Shown in pieces: positions 61,896-64,000 of a DNA stretch of 64,000 nucleotides; positions within the stretch are counted from its first letter, which is position 1, and every line of letters starts with the position of its first letter. A model generated the notes under the pieces. That model had not been told where the DNA came from and did not search any database. It worked only from the letters and a program-made list of their open reading frames with translations. Source of the DNA: Petrimonas sp. (GTDB lineage: Bacteria; Bacteroidota; Bacteroidia; Bacteroidales; Dysgonomonadaceae); NCBI GenBank assembly GCA_012839475.1, contig DUNG01000022.1, positions 21,721 to 85,720 of the forward strand, given 5' to 3'. Made by a program: the position numbers and the translations under genes.

Positions 61896-63857
61896 ATGAA
61901 GAGAGGTGTTCTTTTTTTGTTGCTTATAATGCTTGGAGAAGCTAGTATAGGAGCTACTGTCACCAAGCTTTTGTCACCCGACGGGAAATTAGAACTACAA
62001 GTAATAGTAGAAAGTGGGGTGTCGGTGAAATTATTTTCGGGACACGACGAGGTTTTTGGCATAGAAAATATAGGATTAGATACAGATAAAGGAGTTATTC
62101 CCGTGGATAATCCCCGAATTAGAAGAATTAGAAAAAATTCGGTAAACAACATTGTAAAGCCTGTAATTCGGGAAAAACGAGCTGAAATTCCTGAACAGTA
62201 TAATGAAATAACAGTTGAATTCCGTGACAAAAGCAAGTTGCAGTTCAGGCTATATAACGATGGGTTTGCCTATCGCTTTATTCTTGATTTACCTGGAACT
62301 ATAATAATAAACAATGATATGGCAGATTTCGTCTTTGATAAGGAGTCACTTCTAACTTATCAAAAAGATAATAATAATCCTAACAGTGATTATGAAAAAC
62401 CTTACATTATCACTCCCATTACAGAAATGGAGGTTAATGACATGGGAAACCTGCCTGCTTTAATAAAAAATGGCACCGGGAAATTCGTTCTTTTCATGGA
62501 GGCTAATACAAAAGACTATCCCGTAATGTGGGTCAAAAAAACGCCTAATGGATTATCAACTCATTTTTGGGGTGTGCCAAGTGGATATAACGATAATGGC
62601 AACTACTATAACAGGAAACGTACAACGGGAAACAGGGATTACATTGCTGAAACGCGGGCTTCACGTGATCTCCCATGGAAAGTTTTCGCCTTTGCTAATG
62701 ATGAAGCCGAATTGTTAACCAACCAATTGGTATATTTGTTAGGGGAAGAGTGTAAAATTGAAGATACATCATGGATTAAACCCGGATGGGTAACATTTGA
62801 CTGGTGGTCACGCCGTGGGATTTACGGTGTGGATTTTAAAGCAGGAGTGAATACGGAAACAGCAAAGTACATGATAGACTTTGCTCATGAATTTGGAATT
62901 CGTTATTTTTTGTTTGACGATGGATGGACATTTAAGGAGGACTTAACACGGGCAGTTCCGGGATTAGATATTGCTGAAGTAGTGCGTTACGCGGATTCTA
63001 AAGGGGTTGATGTAATGTTATGGGTGACCTATGCATTATTTAGTGATCAGATGGAAAGGGCATTGGAGCAATTTCAAGAATGGGGTATCAAAGGAGTTAA
63101 AATTGACTTTATGAATCGTTCTGATCAAGAAGTAGTAAATTTTTATTGGAAAGCTGCTGAAGAGTGCGCTAAATATAAGATGGTTATAGATTTTCACGGC
63201 GCATATCGTCCGGATGGGCTACGTCGTGCCTATCCAAATGTGTTGACAAGGGAGGCACTTATTGAATTTGAATACAATGGTGGTAGTGATTGGGATAATC
63301 CGGATCATCATTGCACCCTCCCTTTTATTCGTAATGTAGCAGGCCCCATGGATTATATTCCCGGAACCATGAATAATGCAACTAAGAAAGACTTTAGTAT
63401 GAATGGGGATAAACCCATGGGGCAGGGAACACGTGCTCATTCTATTGCTATGGCTGTGATTACGGAAAGTCCCATGCAGATGCTTTCAGACGCGCAACCT
63501 TTATATTATAATAATAGGGAATGTGCTGAATTCCTGTTAGGTATACCTGTAGAGTGGGACGAGATAGTTCCACTTGAAGCGAAGGTTGGAGATCACGTGG
63601 CCCTTGCCCGCAGAAGTGGCTCTGTTTGGTATGTGGCAGCAATAACCGACTGGGAACCGAGAAAAATGAATATTAATTTAGAATTTCTTAGTGAAGGAAA
63701 AGAATACACAATGGAGCTTATCAAGGACGGCATTAACGCCAATGAGACGGCGGTCGATTATAAGAAAGAGATAATGAGGAATGTGCGTAAAGGAGATAAG
63801 ATAACAATAGACATGGCTTCTGGAGGAGGTTGGATAGCAAGGATTGTAGAAAAATAA
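61896..63857 (+). CDS. Glycoside hydrolase family 97 enzyme, retaining (alpha-galactosidase-like) type
   Basis: The 653-residue protein has a signal peptide and the GH97 N-terminal beta-supersandwich (LLSPDGKLELQVIVESG, then LQFRLYNDGFAYRF). The TIM barrel has WVTFDWWSRRGIYG and GIKGVKIDFMNRSDQEVVNFY. The aspartate in VKIDFM fits the retaining subgroup, which acts on alpha-galactosides, rather than the SusB-like inverting one. The gene is visibly more AT-rich than the GH2 gene before it. Its last 99 bases are repeated exactly, inverted, at 63902-64000. Confidence 0.9.
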   Translation: MKRGVLFLLLIMLGEASIGATVTKLLSPDGKLELQVIVESGVSVKLFSGHDEVFGIENIGLDTDKGVIPVDNPRIRRIRKNSVNNIVKPVIREKRAEIPEQYNEITVEFRDKSKLQFRLYNDGFAYRFILDLPGTIIINNDMADFVFDKESLLTYQKDNNNPNSDYEKPYIITPITEMEVNDMGNLPALIKNGTGKFVLFMEANTKDYPVMWVKKTPNGLSTHFWGVPSGYNDNGNYYNRKRTTGNRDYIAETRASRDLPWKVFAFANDEAELLTNQLVYLLGEECKIEDTSWIKPGWVTFDWWSRRGIYGVDFKAGVNTETAKYMIDFAHEFGIRYFLFDDGWTFKEDLTRAVPGLDIAEVVRYADSKGVDVMLWVTYALFSDQMERALEQFQEWGIKGVKIDFMNRSDQEVVNFYWKAAEECAKYKMVIDFHGAYRPDGLRRAYPNVLTREALIEFEYNGGSDWDNPDHHCTLPFIRNVAGPMDYIPGTMNNATKKDFSMNGDKPMGQGTRAHSIAMAVITESPMQMLSDAQPLYYNNRECAEFLLGIPVEWDEIVPLEAKVGDHVALARRSGSVWYVAAITDWEPRKMNINLEFLSEGKEYTMELIKDGINANETAVDYKKEIMRNVRKGDKITIDMASGGGWIARIVEK

Positions 63858-64000
63858 ATAAACGGTTTCGTGCGCTTTTTGATAACATCAATTACAACTA
63901 TTTATTTTTCTACAATCCTTGCTATCCAACCTCCTCCAGAAGCCATGTCTATTGTTATCTTATCTCCTTTACGCACATTCCTCATTATCTCTTTCTTATA
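63759..64000. repeat. Perfect inverted repeat, 102-bp arms, running off the window
   Basis: Bases 63759-63860 and 63899-64000 are exact reverse complements, with a 38-base unique spacer (63861-63898). The left arm is the end of the GH97 gene. The right arm is cut by the window edge, so the true length is unknown. Confidence 0.97.
63902..64000 (-). CDS. 3' end of a second, convergent GH97 gene copy (partial)
   Basis: The minus strand encodes the last 32 residues and stop of the GH97 protein, identical at DNA level to the plus-strand gene (for example MRNVRKGDKITIDMASGGG). It is either a tail-to-tail gene duplication or an assembly or amplification foldback. Only the sequence beyond 64000 can tell. 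Confidence 0.7.
   Translation of the reverse strand, partial: YKKEIMRNVRKGDKITIDMASGGGWIARIVEK

Overview
The window reads as a chromosome segment of a Bacteroidota bacterium, most likely order Bacteroidales. The signs are a SusC/SusD pair with an ECF sigma/FecR regulator, TonB-dependent receptors with a carboxypeptidase-like N-terminal domain, several exact TAnnTTTG -7 promoter boxes (for example 19450, 32204, 45053, 54101), few Shine-Dalgarno sites, DUF3575/DUF3868 proteins and a split 5'-nucleotidase. The mix of housekeeping genes would fit a Dysgonomonadaceae-like genome (Proteiniphilum/Petrimonas type), but that is a guess.

Layout. 1-1131: accessory DNA with the 5' part of a RelE-like toxin gene and decayed coding fragments. 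1132-7650: a TonB-dependent receptor, then a porin gene divergent from an 11-heme membrane cytochrome c. 8043-10427: initiator tRNA (minus strand), polyprenol-phosphate mannosyltransferase, dihydroorotase. 10575-19311 (minus): a macroglobulin/plug surface protein, aroB, a GH3-beta-lactamase fusion and a 5'-nucleotidase split in two genes. 19546-20738: rplS and recO. 20817-30992: a polysaccharide/phosphoglycan utilisation locus: GH125 alpha-mannosidase, ECF sigma factor, FecR anti-sigma, STN-SusC, SusD, metallophosphoesterase and glycerophosphodiesterase. 31023-32767: a higBA module and a second RelE/ParE module, separated by a rearranged duplicate of the end of the glycerophosphodiesterase gene.

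32791-35258 (minus): a short-chain dehydrogenase and a DUF3868/DUF3575 pair. 35413-39746 (minus): an AT-rich accessory patch with a membrane-anchored TerB-FtsK-gamma-CbbX-type AAA+ protein, a frameshifted ASCH-domain gene and a truncated AlbA_2/Schlafen gene. 39808-45060: a thiamine salvage locus (TPP riboswitch, TonB receptor, PnuT-like transporter, thiamine pyrophosphokinase). It is interrupted by an oppositely oriented lipoate ligase gene, which is flanked by related short repeats and a long imperfect hairpin. 45356-52996: relA/spoT, a holin/YtxH trio, miaB, a small membrane protein and an acetyl-CoA hydrolase/CoA-transferase. 53079-64000: an AraC-regulated sugar cluster (MFS sugar porter, DUF5107-TPR protein, GH2, GH97). 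At the right edge the end of the GH97 gene is repeated exactly in inverted orientation.

How the genes work together. The sigma/FecR/STN-SusC set should sense and import a glycan that GH125 trims from alpha-1,6-mannose, with two phosphoesterases removing phosphate or glycerophosphate groups. The thiamine locus should be switched off by TPP. The AraC cluster should import and split galactosides or similar sugars. The strongest candidates for something undescribed are the TerB-FtsK-gamma-AAA+ membrane protein with its ASCH partner, the phosphomannan-like PUL, and the 11-heme cytochrome facing a porin. No CRISPR array and no intact insertion sequence were seen.
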